Source: Sphingomonas psychrolutea
Lineage (GTDB): Bacteria; Pseudomonadota; Alphaproteobacteria; Sphingomonadales; Sphingomonadaceae
Direction of reading: 5' to 3'
DNA length: 64,000 nucleotides
NCBI RefSeq assembly: GCF_014636175.1
Contig: NZ_BMDW01000010.1
Coordinates: 1-64,000, forward strand
Part shown: positions 29,975 to 38,582 of the stretch, piece after piece
How the letters are laid out: every line of letters starts with the position of its first letter
Numbering within the stretch: position 1 is the stretch's first letter
Position numbers and translations under genes: made by a program
The notes under the pieces: generated by a model
Told to the model about the DNA's origin: nothing
What the model saw: the letters and a program-made list of their open reading frames with translations, nothing else
Database searches by the model: none

Positions 29975-30991
29975 TTACGCGCGCGCGACATGGCTGATCA
30001 TATCGTCTTCGCCGACACCGAGTGCGGCCGCAGCCTCGCGCCCCAGCACCACGCCATCGGCGCTTGCCCGGATCGTCGCGTAGGCGCAGCGGAAATCGGC
30101 GAGCAGGCCACGCGCCACCAACGCTGCATCGCCGCCATCGTCGTCGATCGCGACGATGCGTGCCGGTTGCGCATCGCGGATCGTGCGGACTTGATCGGTC
30201 TTGGCGATCATCGTCGGACCACCGTCGAAGATGTCGACATAGTTTTCATACGCGAATCCTTCGTTCTCAAGCATCCGCATCGCCGCCCGGCCCGAAGGGT
30301 GCGGCAGGCCGATCACCGCGCGCGCGCTTTCGGGCAGCATCGCGATGTAGATCGGGTGCTTGGGGAATAAATCGGCGATGAACTGGTGCCCGCGCACCGC
30401 GTTGAATTGGTCGGCGTCCTGAAAATTCATCCCGAAGAAGCGCCCGGCGAGGCCGTCCCAGAAGGGCGAGCCGCCCGCCTCGTCGATGATCCCGCGTAGC
30501 TCGGCGAGGATCCGGTCGGCAAAGCGCGCACGGTGCTGCGCGATGAACAGATAGCGCGCGCGGGCGAGCAGCATCCCGAGGCCCCCGGCGCGTTCGCCCG
30601 GATGCAGGAACAGCCCGCCGACTTCGCTGCACCCCTCCAGATCGGTGGTCAGCCCGAGCATGTCGGCGCGGAAGGTGCGGCCGAGCTCCTTGCTATGCTG
30701 CGTCAGCGTCCCGAGCCGGTAGCTGTAAAAGGGATAGCTTTGCCCGACATGGGTGAAAATCTGGCACGTGCCGCGCACCTCGCCGGTCGCGGTGTTTTCG
30801 AGCACGAGCACGAACAGGTCGTCGGCCTTGGCGTCGTCGCTGCGCGCGAAGGCGGCGGCGCTGCGCACCAGCTTGATCTTGAGCGCGGCGCGATCGGGCG
30901 GCAAATTGGTAAAACCGCCGCCAGTCAGCTTTGCCATTTCGTAAAGCGGTTGCAGGTCGCTGTCGCGCGCGGCGCGGATCACGAAGGTCAC
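29975..30991 (-). CDS. astA: arginine N-succinyltransferase
   Basis: Transfers succinyl from succinyl-CoA to arginine, first step of the AST arginine-degradation pathway. The 338-residue protein fits the AstA family: RAARDSDLQPLYEMAKLTGG near the N-terminus, CQIFTHVGQSYPFYSYRLGT, LTTDLEGCSEVGGLFLHP, GSPFWDGLAGRFFGMNFQDAD and the C-terminal VGEDDMISHVARA region. The GTG at 30989-30991 is chosen since it overlaps the upstream hydrolase stop (GTGA) and the reading frame before it is low-complexity. astB, astD and astE are not in the window. Confidence 0.92.
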   Translation of the reverse strand: MTFVIRAARDSDLQPLYEMAKLTGGGFTNLPPDRAALKIKLVRSAAAFARSDDAKADDLFVLVLENTATGEVRGTCQIFTHVGQSYPFYSYRLGTLTQHSKELGRTFRADMLGLTTDLEGCSEVGGLFLHPGERAGGLGMLLARARYLFIAQHRARFADRILAELRGIIDEAGGSPFWDGLAGRFFGMNFQDADQFNAVRGHQFIADLFPKHPIYIAMLPESARAVIGLPHPSGRAAMRMLENEGFAYENYVDIFDGGPTMIAKTDQVRTIRDAQPARIVAIDDDGGDAALVARGLLADFRCAYATIRASADGVVLGREAAAALGVGEDDMISHVARA

Positions 30992-32196
30992 AGGGCACCC
31001 TTTTCGGCTATGCGCAGGATCGTCAGCGCAGACAGAGCGGCGCGCTCGGCGAGCGACGCGACGATCAGAAATTCTTGCGGAGAATGGATCGCCCCGCCGC
31101 GCGCGCCCATCGTATCGACAACTGGTATGCCGCACGCGGCGATCGTATTGCCGTCGCACACGCCGCCGGTCGCGCGCCAGGCGATGTCGAGCCCGAGAGC
31201 GGCCCCGCACTCCTTGACCAAAGTGAACAGCTTGGCCGCACCGGGGTCGATCGGTTTGGGCGGGCGGTTGAAACTACCGTGGACGGCGATGTGGACGTCA
31301 TGGAGCGTCGCGACCTCGGCGGTGATCCGGTCGAGGGCGGCTTGCGCGCGGTGGATTTCGGCGTGGTCCTGCGGGCGGAAATTGATTCGCAGTACCGCGT
31401 GATCAGGCACGACATTATTCGGCCCACCGCCCTCGATTCGAGCCGGATTCACCGCCAGCGTCGGCGATCGGAGCGCGAACAGTCGTACCGCCAGGTCCGA
31501 CGCGGCAACGATCGCGTTGCGGCCTTCGTCGGGGTTGCGCCCGGCATGCGCGCTCTTGCCCGTCACGACGATCGAGAAATTCCCGGTCCCGCCGCGCGCG
31601 CCCGCGAGCGTGCCATCGGGCAGCGCGGGTTCGTAGGTCAGCGCCGCAATCTTCCCGCGTGCGGCGTCGGCGATCAGGCGCGTGGAGGAGAAGGAGCCGG
31701 TTTCCTCGTCGGAATTGATTACGACTTCATAGCCGATCCGGTCGGCGAGCGGGCTCGCTTCGACCGCGCTTAGCGCGGCAAGCATCACCGCGAGGCCGCT
31801 CTTCATGTCCGCGACGCCGGGGCCGCCCAGAGTGCCCTCATCCAGCCACGTCAGCATCTGGAAGGCGTGATCGATCGGGTAGACCGTGTCCATATGCCCG
31901 GTCAGCAGCAACTGGATCGGTGCCTCCGGGCGGACCACCAGATGCAGATGCTTGCCGTGATCGAGCACCGCCACCGCGCCATCCGCGCCGACACTCTCGG
32001 CAGTGTCGCCGGCCACCAGCGCGATTTCACCCGGCAAGACGCCGAACGCTTCGACGAGCATGGCCGCCACTTGTGCGAGGCCAGTGAGATTGCGCGTGCC
32101 GCTGTTCACCGCGGCCCAGCGCTCGACTTGCGCGAGCATCGATTGCGCCCCCACGTGGGTAACCGCCGCGCGCTCGATCTGGCTCAGTCCGGTCAT
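30988..32196 (-). CDS. M20 family metallo-hydrolase (ArgE/DapE/CPG2 type)
   Basis: This is a zinc-dependent amidohydrolase of the carboxypeptidase G2/ArgE/DapE superfamily. The 402-residue protein has the metal motifs LLLTGHMDTVYP (His/Asp, about 117-128), GGPGVADMKSGLAVM (bridging Asp), INSDEETGS (catalytic Glu pair), and a C-terminal His in GGAIHSPQEF. A lid domain starts at GNFSIVVTGKSAHAGRNP. Its ATG overlaps the rppH stop and its stop overlaps the astA start, so it probably works with AstA on an N-acylated amino acid. Exact substrate unknown. Confidence 0.88.
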   Translation of the reverse strand: MTGLSQIERAAVTHVGAQSMLAQVERWAAVNSGTRNLTGLAQVAAMLVEAFGVLPGEIALVAGDTAESVGADGAVAVLDHGKHLHLVVRPEAPIQLLLTGHMDTVYPIDHAFQMLTWLDEGTLGGPGVADMKSGLAVMLAALSAVEASPLADRIGYEVVINSDEETGSFSSTRLIADAARGKIAALTYEPALPDGTLAGARGGTGNFSIVVTGKSAHAGRNPDEGRNAIVAASDLAVRLFALRSPTLAVNPARIEGGGPNNVVPDHAVLRINFRPQDHAEIHRAQAALDRITAEVATLHDVHIAVHGSFNRPPKPIDPGAAKLFTLVKECGAALGLDIAWRATGGVCDGNTIAACGIPVVDTMGARGGAIHSPQEFLIVASLAERAALSALTILRIAEKGAL

Positions 32197-32675
32197 CGCG
32201 CCAAATGTGGGGCGAACGCCGCCAACACCTCGCGGTAAAGCTGCTGCTTGAACGGCACGATGACGTCGGGAAGCGTTTCGGGTGCGATCCAGTCCCACGC
32301 CTTGAACTCGGGGTGGGCGGTGGCGATGTTCACGTCGGCATCATCGCCCAGGAAGCGGAACAGGAACCAGCGCTGCCGCTGGCCGCGCCACTTGCCCTTC
32401 CACACCTTGCCGACCAGATCCTCGGGCAGATCGTAATAGAGTTCCTCGGCCGCGACCGCGATCAGTTCGACGTGCGCGGGCGCGATCCCAGTCTCCTCGC
32501 CGAGCTCACGCAGGGCGGCGATTTCGGCATCTTCGCCATCATCGATCCCGCCCTGCGGCATTTGCCACGCCTCGACCATCGCATCGATCCGCTGTCCGAC
32601 GAAGACCTTGCCGTCGCGATTGAGCAGCATGATCCCGGCGCAGGGGCGATAGGGGAGGCTCGTCGGGTCGCTCAC
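32193..32675 (-). CDS. rppH: RNA pyrophosphohydrolase (Nudix)
   Basis: Removes pyrophosphate from triphosphorylated mRNA 5' ends, starting degradation. The 160-residue protein has LPYRPCAGIMLLNRDGKVFV at the N-terminus and the Nudix box GGIDDGEDAEIAALRELGEE followed by TGI (about 42-64). The KWRGQRQRWFLFRF and FKAWDWIAPETLPDVIVPFK segments are characteristic of RppH/Ap4A-hydrolase orthologues. It is coupled to the alpha/beta-hydrolase upstream and the M20 gene downstream by 4-bp overlaps. Confidence 0.95.
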   Translation of the reverse strand: MSDPTSLPYRPCAGIMLLNRDGKVFVGQRIDAMVEAWQMPQGGIDDGEDAEIAALRELGEETGIAPAHVELIAVAAEELYYDLPEDLVGKVWKGKWRGQRQRWFLFRFLGDDADVNIATAHPEFKAWDWIAPETLPDVIVPFKQQLYREVLAAFAPHLAR

Positions 32676-33670
32676 GCTGCCGCGCCGTCCGCCGCTTGGG
32701 CCATGACTCGTGCGCCTTCTGCTTCGGCGATGACGAGCTTCGCTGCCGTCAGTGCCGCCGCAACATCGCCGACCGACGAAGGGATTGCCTTGCGCAGCGT
32801 GATGAAGCCGTGGATGTTGCCGACGGCCTCGCGATACACGGTCGCGACGCCGGCTTGGGCGAGCGCGGCGGCATAAGCGCGGCCCTGGTCACGGATCGGG
32901 TCGAGGCTGGCGGTCACCACCACGGCTGGCGGCATGCCGGTGAGATCACCCTTCAGCGGCGAGGTGCGGATATGCGACGCCTCCGCCTGATAGGCGGCAT
33001 TGAACCATTCCATGCTGTCGCGGGTCAGCAGGAAGCCGTCGGCGAACTGGCTGTAGGACGGGTATTCCTGCGTCGTGTCGGTCGCGGGATAGAAGGGCAG
33101 CTGCGCGATCACCGGCACGGCGGCGGGCGCATCGCGGAGTGCCATCGCCACCACGATCGCGAGGTTGCCGCCTGCGCTGTCGCCGCATGTCACCAGGCTG
33201 GTGACCTTGCGCCCGAGTGCCGCCGGGCTGCCCGCCGCCCAGCGCGCCGCCGTTTCGCAATCGTCGGGAGCCGCGGGCCAGACCGCTTCGGGCGCGAGTC
33301 GGTAATCGACCGCCAGCACCGGAAGATCGAGCGTGCGCGACACTTCAGCACAGAAGCTGGCATGCGTGTCGAGATCGCCGATCACGAAGCCGCCGCCGTG
33401 GAAGAACAGCACGATCGGCCCCGGCAGGCGGCTTTTGGCCACGTCGAACAGCCGCGCCGGAATGGCGCCCGCGGGTCCGGGGATCGTCAGATCGGTGATC
33501 GTGCCGAGATCGCCCACCGGCGGATCAGCGATGTCCTTCATCGCGGCATAGGTTGCACGCGCCGCCGGGGCTTCGAGCTGGTGCATCTTCGGGCCGGGCA
33601 GGGCGTTGAGAAAGGCGAGAAAGCCCGCGACATCGGGGCGCACATAAGGATCGGTCAAGCATCTCTCCAT
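32672..33670 (-). CDS. alpha/beta hydrolase, hormone-sensitive-lipase type esterase
   Basis: Likely an esterase or lipase of family IV. The 332-residue protein has the oxyanion motif FFHGGGFVIGDLDTHASF (about residues 89-106), the nucleophile motif GDSAGGN (about 165-171), an Asp near ASLDPIRDQG, and the catalytic His in GNIHGFITL. The N-terminal cap (PYVRPDVAGFLAFLNALPG) is typical. It is the first gene of a four-gene run with rppH, the M20 hydrolase and astA, all with ATGA or GTGA overlaps. Substrate unknown. Confidence 0.9.
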   Translation of the reverse strand: MERCLTDPYVRPDVAGFLAFLNALPGPKMHQLEAPAARATYAAMKDIADPPVGDLGTITDLTIPGPAGAIPARLFDVAKSRLPGPIVLFFHGGGFVIGDLDTHASFCAEVSRTLDLPVLAVDYRLAPEAVWPAAPDDCETAARWAAGSPAALGRKVTSLVTCGDSAGGNLAIVVAMALRDAPAAVPVIAQLPFYPATDTTQEYPSYSQFADGFLLTRDSMEWFNAAYQAEASHIRTSPLKGDLTGMPPAVVVTASLDPIRDQGRAYAAALAQAGVATVYREAVGNIHGFITLRKAIPSSVGDVAAALTAAKLVIAEAEGARVMAQAADGAAA

Positions 33671-33704
33671 TGGTCTGAGCCAGCGTCGCGCCTACCTAAG
33701 CGTG

Positions 33705-34640
33705 ATGATCACGGTCGTCCATCACCCAGCCTATGTCGCCGCCGGGCAAAGCGCCAATCCGAGCCAACTCAGCAAGAACGCCGCGATCCGCGATCTGTTG
33801 CGCGCTGAGGGGGCAGCGATCCACTGGCACGAGCCCGAGGCGATGCCGCCGCGCTGGATCGAGGCAGTGCACGATCCGGACTATGTCGCCGAAGTGATCG
33901 CCGCGCGCGTGCCGCGTGAAAAGGAGCGGCGGATCGGTTTCGCCGTGACCGCCGCGGTCGCGGCGCGCGCGCAAATGGTGCCGGGCGGGACGTGGCTTGC
34001 CGGGAAACTGGCGCTGGAGCGCGGATTCGCAGCGAACAGCGCGGGTGGCAGTCACCATGCACTTGCCGCCACGGGGGCCGGCTATTGCGTGCTCAACGAC
34101 CTCGCGATCGCGGCGGTGCGCCTGCTCGAGGAAGGCGACGTTGCGCGCATCCTGATCGTCGATTGCGACGTGCATCAGGGCGATGGCACTGCCGCGCTCA
34201 CCGCCGGACGCCCCGGCATCGCGACCTATTCGATCCATGCCGAGAAGAACTTTCCGGCGCGCAAGGCGCGATCGACGCTCGACGTGGCGTTGCCGGACGG
34301 GACGGGCGACGCAGCGTATCTGGACATGCTGGCCGCGACGTTGCTGCCGATGCTCGACGCGTATCGCCCCGATCTGATCCTGTATCAGGCGGGGATTGAT
34401 CCGTTGGCCGATGACCGGCTCGGGCGTCTTGCGCTGACGAATGCGGGGCTGGTGGCGCGCGAAACGCTGGTCGCTCGCGCCGCCCGCGACCGCGGCATCG
34501 CGCTCGCGAGTACCGTGGGGGGTGGATACGGTGCGGACATCGCTACGCTTGCCGCCGCGCACGTCCGCGCGATTTTGACGTTGGGGGCGGTGCTGGTGCC
34601 GAGGAACGCCGCATTTGAGACGGTGCCATCGGTCGAGTAA
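33705..34640 (+). CDS. histone deacetylase superfamily protein (acetylpolyamine amidohydrolase-like)
   Basis: This is a zinc-dependent deacetylase of the class seen in acetylpolyamine amidohydrolases and related bacterial proteins. The 311-residue protein contains the active-site GGSHHALAATGAGYCVLND (tandem His), the zinc motif VDCDVHQGDGTA (Asp/His, about 151-162), YQAGIDPLADDRLG (second Asp) and GGGYG near the C-terminus. I used the ATG at 33705; a GTG one codon earlier is equally possible. It is divergent from the hydrolase operon across about 34 bp. The natural substrate is not evident from context. Confidence 0.9.
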   Translation: MITVVHHPAYVAAGQSANPSQLSKNAAIRDLLRAEGAAIHWHEPEAMPPRWIEAVHDPDYVAEVIAARVPREKERRIGFAVTAAVAARAQMVPGGTWLAGKLALERGFAANSAGGSHHALAATGAGYCVLNDLAIAAVRLLEEGDVARILIVDCDVHQGDGTAALTAGRPGIATYSIHAEKNFPARKARSTLDVALPDGTGDAAYLDMLAATLLPMLDAYRPDLILYQAGIDPLADDRLGRLALTNAGLVARETLVARAARDRGIALASTVGGGYGADIATLAAAHVRAILTLGAVLVPRNAAFETVPSVE

Positions 34641-34646
34641 GGCTTT

Positions 34647-35118
34647 CTCGCACGAAGACACAAAGACACAAATGAAGGGAAGGCAGTGAGCGAAGCTCTT
34701 GAAAAGTTGGCTAGCACTGCCGTCGATTGTGGGTTCCAATTGCATCAAGCGCTTGGGCCGGGCCTTCTCGAATCGGTCTATGAGGCTTGCTTGACCAAAA
34801 GCCTGTGCGATCGCGGACTCTTCGTCGAGCGCCAAAAGCCGGTGCCGATCCGATTTAACGGAATCGTGCTTGAAGAGGGGGTTCGCGCGGATTTGCTTGT
34901 TGAAGGGCAGCTGTTGATCGAGCTGAAATCGACCGAACATTATGCGCCGGTTCATTCCAAACAGGTCATCACCTATTTACGTTTGATGGATCTCCCGCTC
35001 GGTCTATTAATGAATTTTGGTGCAGCGACTTTCAAGGACGGGATCAGGCGTCTGATCAATAATTACGCAAGCCCTTTCCAGTGAGAGTCCTCTTTGTGCC
35101 TTTGTGTCTTTGTGCGAG
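34647..35118. repeat. 26-bp inverted repeat pair enclosing the GxxExxY gene
   Basis: The left arm (34647-34672, starting CTCGCACGAAGACACAAAGA) and the right arm (35093-35118, the inverse) match at 24 of 26 positions. The left arm has an internal tandem GACACAAA GACACAAA. The pair encloses the whole GxxExxY gene. The left arm starts 6 bp after the histone-deacetylase-like gene, and the right arm ends 9 bp before the photolyase TTG start. I see no target-site duplication. Confidence 0.85.
34686..35084 (+). CDS. GxxExxY protein (PDDEXK_3 family)
   Basis: The 132-residue protein carries the eponymous motif GPGLLESVYEACL (G-x-x-E-x-x-Y, about residues 24-36) and a PD-(D/E)xK-like core, VRADLLVEGQLLIELKSTE, with Asp, Glu and Lys in the expected order. 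The family is widespread and functionally uncharacterised; a nuclease fold is predicted. The start is GTG at 34686, preceded by GAAGGGAAGG. It is bounded on both sides by 26-bp inverted repeats, as for a small mobile unit, and sits between a deacetylase-like gene and a photolyase. Codon use looks less GC-biased than the neighbours. Confidence 0.88.
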   Translation: MSEALEKLASTAVDCGFQLHQALGPGLLESVYEACLTKSLCDRGLFVERQKPVPIRFNGIVLEEGVRADLLVEGQLLIELKSTEHYAPVHSKQVITYLRLMDLPLGLLMNFGAATFKDGIRRLINNYASPFQ

Positions 35119-35127
35119 CCATTTTTC

Positions 35128-36501
35128 TTGACTAACCCCATTCTCCTCTGGCTGCGCCGCGATTTGCGGCTGGCTGATCAGCCAGCCTTGCTCGCCGCGA
35201 TCGCGGAGGGGCCGGTCATCCCGGTCTATATCCTCGATGATGCGACCCCGAAACACTATGCGATGGGCGGCGCGTCGCGCTGGTGGTTGCAGCACAGCCT
35301 TGCCAGCCTCGATGCGGCGCTGCGCGCGAAGGGCTCGCGGTTGATCCTGCGGCGGGGCGAGAGCGATGTGGTGCTGGCCGCGATCGCCGAGGAAACCGGG
35401 GCGACGCGCGTCCACTGTATCCGTCACCACGAACCGTGGTGGCGCAATGCCGAGCGCGCGGTGGCGAAGCGGCTCGATCTCGTCTGCCACGACGGCAATT
35501 ACCTGTCCTCGCCCGGATCGATCACCACCGGCAGCGGCGGGCAGTATAAGATCTTTACGCCGTTCTGGCGGGCGCTGAAGACCACGATGCCGCCACCCCA
35601 CCCGACCCACGCCCCGACCGATCTTCCTGCGCCAGCGCCCTGGCCGAAAAGCGATACCCTCGCCGATTGGAATTTGCTGCCGACCAAGCCCGACTGGTCG
35701 GCCGGGTTCGGTGAGGAATGGACCCCGGGCGAGGACGGCGCGCGTGCCCGGTTGACCGCCTTCAAACGCCATGCTGCCCAATATGGCGAAACCCGAAACT
35801 TACCGTCGATCGAGGGCAGTTCGCGCCTGTCGCCGCATCTCCACTTCGGTGAGGTTTCGGCCGCGCAAGTGTGGCACGCGGTCGCCGATGCGGGCGGATC
35901 GGTCGATACCTTCCTCGGCGAAATCGGCTGGCGCGATTATGCGCAGAACATCATCCGCGAATTTCCTGATTACGGCTCGAAAAATGCCCGCGACACGCTC
36001 AATGCGCTGCCGTGGCGGACGGGCGCGACCGCCGACGCCGACCTGCAAGCGTGGCAGCAAGGCCGCACCGGCTATCCGATCGTCGACGCCGGGATGCGCC
36101 AGCTCTGGGCGACCGGCTGGATGCACAACCGTGTCCGGATGATCACCGCGAGCTTCCTGATCAAGCATTTGTTGATCGACTGGCGTGTAGGCGAACGCTG
36201 GTTCTGGGATTGTCTGGTCGATGCCGATTACGGGTCGAACGCGGTCAATTGGCAATGGACCGCGGGCACGGGAGTCGATTCGAACATGTTCGTGCGAATC
36301 ATGGCGCCGCTGGTGCAATCGCCCAAATTCGATGCAGGCGCCTATATTCGGCGCTGGGTGCCGGAATTGTCGGGCGTGCGCGGTGAGGCGATCCATGATC
36401 CCGACGAGGCGGGGTTTCGCCCGCGCGCCTACCCCGCCAAGATCATCGGCCACCGCGAAGGCCGCGAGCGCGCATTGGCAGCGGTGAAGCAACAACGCTG
36501 A
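35128..36501 (+). CDS. phrB: deoxyribodipyrimidine photolyase
   Basis: Repairs cyclobutane pyrimidine dimers using blue light with FAD and an antenna cofactor. The protein of about 457 residues has the N-terminal photolyase domain (ILLWLRRDLRLADQPALLAA) and the C-terminal FAD-binding domain. Visible are GYPIVDAGMRQLWATGWMHN, NRVRMITASFLIKHLLIDWR, and the WxWxxG segment DYGSNAVNWQWTAGTGVDS. The frame is open to a GTG at 35104 inside the inverted repeat. The TTG at 35128 is better supported by family N-termini but has no good Shine-Dalgarno, perhaps because the repeat unit inserted there. Confidence 0.9.
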   Translation: MTNPILLWLRRDLRLADQPALLAAIAEGPVIPVYILDDATPKHYAMGGASRWWLQHSLASLDAALRAKGSRLILRRGESDVVLAAIAEETGATRVHCIRHHEPWWRNAERAVAKRLDLVCHDGNYLSSPGSITTGSGGQYKIFTPFWRALKTTMPPPHPTHAPTDLPAPAPWPKSDTLADWNLLPTKPDWSAGFGEEWTPGEDGARARLTAFKRHAAQYGETRNLPSIEGSSRLSPHLHFGEVSAAQVWHAVADAGGSVDTFLGEIGWRDYAQNIIREFPDYGSKNARDTLNALPWRTGATADADLQAWQQGRTGYPIVDAGMRQLWATGWMHNRVRMITASFLIKHLLIDWRVGERWFWDCLVDADYGSNAVNWQWTAGTGVDSNMFVRIMAPLVQSPKFDAGAYIRRWVPELSGVRGEAIHDPDEAGFRPRAYPAKIIGHREGRERALAAVKQQR

Positions 36502-36544
36502 AACCCCGTTGCGGCGCGCAGCCGTCGGTGCGAGGGGGTGCGCG

Positions 36545-37741
36545 ATGTTAGGGGCCTTCGCGACACTGTTTCACCGCTTGCTCGACCGGATCGATGCGGG
36601 GCTGGCCCACGGGTCACTCACCGTAACGACGCCGGATGGGCGCGTGCGGCTGCTGGGCGGGCGTGCGCCGGGGCCGGAAGCTGTCGTCGATCTGCGTAGC
36701 TGGCGGGCGTTGCTGCGCCTTGCCACGGGCGGATCGGCCGGCTGGTATGTCGCCTGGTCGAAAGGCGAATGGGCCAGCCCCGATCCCACCGCGCTGTTCG
36801 AGCTGTTCATGCGCAATAGCCGGACGCTCGGGAAGACTGCGCGCTCGGGCGGGGCGATCCGTATTTTGCGTCGATTACGGAACAGCTTACGGCGTAATTC
36901 TCGCACCGGTTCGCGGCGCAATATTGAATTCCACTACGATCTGGGGAACGATTTTTACGCGCTTTGGCTCGATCCCGGCCTGACCTATTCGAGCGCGCTG
37001 TTCGACGAACCGATTTCGCCGGCGCAAAGCCTCGAATCGGCGCAGGCGACCAAGATCGATGCGATGCTCGACCGGCTCGCGGTCGAACCGGGCGACACGA
37101 TCCTGGAAATTGGCTGCGGGTGGGGCAGCTTTGCCGAGGCGGCGGCGCGGCGCGGCCTGGCGGTCCATGCGATTACGCTATCGGCCGAGCAGGAGCGGGC
37201 GGTGGCTGACCGCAGCGCGGCGGCGGGGTTATCGGGTGTGACGGTGTCGCGCACCGATTACCGCGATGTCGTCGGTCAATACGACGCGGTGGCCAGCATC
37301 GAGATGGTCGAGGCGGTCGGCCAGGACTATTGGCCCGCCTATCTCGCCGCGGTCGCGCGCGCGTTGAAACCGGGTGGCCGTGCGGCGATCCAGTACATCG
37401 CGATCGATGACGCGATCTTCGAGGCGTACGCCGCCAATGTCGATTTCATCCAGCGCTTTATTTTCCCCGGCGGAATGCTGTTGTCGGAAAGCCGCTTTCG
37501 CGCGCTGGCCGAGGCAGAGGGCCTCGAATGGACCGACCACCGCACCTGTGGCCTGCATTATGCCGAAACGCTCAGGCGGTGGCGGATCGCGTTCGATGCG
37601 GCCGTCGCTGCGGGACGATTGCCCACGCAATTCGACCGGCATTTCATCGACTTGTGGCGCTATTATCTGATGTACTGCGAAGGGGGGTTTCGGGGGCAGG
37701 GGATCGATGCCGCGCAGGTAACGCTGGTGAAACGCGCTTAG
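36545..37741 (+). CDS. cfa: cyclopropane-fatty-acyl-phospholipid synthase
   Basis: Adds a methylene bridge from SAM to unsaturated acyl chains in membrane phospholipids. The 398-residue length and motifs fit: NIEFHYDLGNDFYALWLDPG, YSSALFDEPISPAQSLESAQ, SAM motif ILEIGCGWGSFAEAAARRGL, SIEMVEAVGQDYWPAYL, and IQRFIFPGGMLLS. The ATG at 36545 follows a GAGGGGG site; an upstream in-frame start exists at 36509. It follows the photolyase by 43 bp on the same strand. Its stop overlaps that of the convergent SDR gene. Confidence 0.94.
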   Translation: MLGAFATLFHRLLDRIDAGLAHGSLTVTTPDGRVRLLGGRAPGPEAVVDLRSWRALLRLATGGSAGWYVAWSKGEWASPDPTALFELFMRNSRTLGKTARSGGAIRILRRLRNSLRRNSRTGSRRNIEFHYDLGNDFYALWLDPGLTYSSALFDEPISPAQSLESAQATKIDAMLDRLAVEPGDTILEIGCGWGSFAEAAARRGLAVHAITLSAEQERAVADRSAAAGLSGVTVSRTDYRDVVGQYDAVASIEMVEAVGQDYWPAYLAAVARALKPGGRAAIQYIAIDDAIFEAYAANVDFIQRFIFPGGMLLSESRFRALAEAEGLEWTDHRTCGLHYAETLRRWRIAFDAAVAAGRLPTQFDRHFIDLWRYYLMYCEGGFRGQGIDAAQVTLVKRA

Positions 37742-38448
37742 CCGACCCGTTCGAAATGCCCGGTCGTGAAATCCTCGACCAGCAACGCCACGATCCGATC
37801 GGCGACGACTGACGGTTCCTTGACCGATTTCGGGTCTTCGCCGGGATAGGCCTTATGCCGCATTGCCGTACGCGTCGCGCCCGGGTCGATGATCGCGGTG
37901 CGGACCTTGCTGATCTGCTCCATTTCGTCGCCATAGGCGGCAAGCAGGGTCTCGAACGCCGCCTTGGAGGCACCGTACATGCCCCAATAGGCACGCGGAT
38001 TGCGGGCGACGCTGGAGGTCAGCCCGATCACCCGACCGTGCGCCGATTTGCGCAGCATCGGATCGAACGCGGCGATCATGGCGGCTTGTGCACTGACGTT
38101 GAGCGTCAGGATTTGCGCCATTTCCTTGGGATCGATCGCCGGAACCGCGCCGAGCTGCCCCAGCATGGCGGCGTTGAGCACGAGAATGTCGAGTGCGGGC
38201 CAGCGCTCGCCGATCGCGCTGCCCAGCCGCGCGATGCTGTCGGTCTCGGTCAGATTGAGCGGCGCGATCGTCGCCGAACCACCGGCGTCGAAGATTGCGT
38301 TCTCGACATCCTCCAGCCCCTTGGCGGTGCACGCGGTCAGCACAACATGCGCGCCTGCCGCACCCAAAGCGAGCGCCGTTGCCGCACCGATTCCCCGGCT
38401 GGCACCCGTGACGAGCGCGATTTGGTTGGCGAGAGGTTTGTCGGTCAT
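37738..38448 (-). CDS. short-chain dehydrogenase/reductase
   Basis: This is an NAD(P)-dependent oxidoreductase of the classical SDR family. The 236-residue protein has the cofactor motif ALVTGASRGIGAATALALG, the NNAG-like LVLNAAML, catalytic Ser in LTSSVARNPRAYWGMYG and the YxxxK pair in MYGASKAAF. An in-frame start 5 codons upstream (MEPSG) also exists. The substrate is unknown. It is followed upstream by a palindromic repeat and then purF on the same strand, and it is convergent with cfa. Confidence 0.92.
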   Translation of the reverse strand: MTDKPLANQIALVTGASRGIGAATALALGAAGAHVVLTACTAKGLEDVENAIFDAGGSATIAPLNLTETDSIARLGSAIGERWPALDILVLNAAMLGQLGAVPAIDPKEMAQILTLNVSAQAAMIAAFDPMLRKSAHGRVIGLTSSVARNPRAYWGMYGASKAAFETLLAAYGDEMEQISKVRTAIIDPGATRTAMRHKAYPGEDPKSVKEPSVVADRIVALLVEDFTTGHFERVG

Positions 38449-38470
38449 TCCGCTAGGCTCCATCTTGAAG

Positions 38471-38573
38471 CCCCTCGCCTTCAGGGGAGGGGTTGGGGGT
38501 GGGGCCGTGCCTCAAACGCAGCCTTGGACTCGCGGAGAGGCCCCACCCCAGCCCCTCCCCTGAAGGGGAGGGG
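38471..38573. repeat. intergenic palindromic repeat between purF and an SDR gene (copy 4)
   Basis: Left arm 38471-38506 (CCCCTCGCCTTCAGGGGAGG and on) and right arm 38539-38573 are inverted copies. Both arms match the element inside valS nearly base for base, and the reverse complement of its centre shares TCTCCG and CTGCG blocks with that element. It is the reference copy showing that the valS insert belongs to a mobile or dispersed family. Confidence 0.88.
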
Positions 38574-38582
38574 TAATGTCTG

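Noticed and set aside
34647..35118. CRISPR-like array because of repeated CACAAAG units
   Set aside because: Only two arms in inverted orientation and no regular spacers; a protein gene lies between them.
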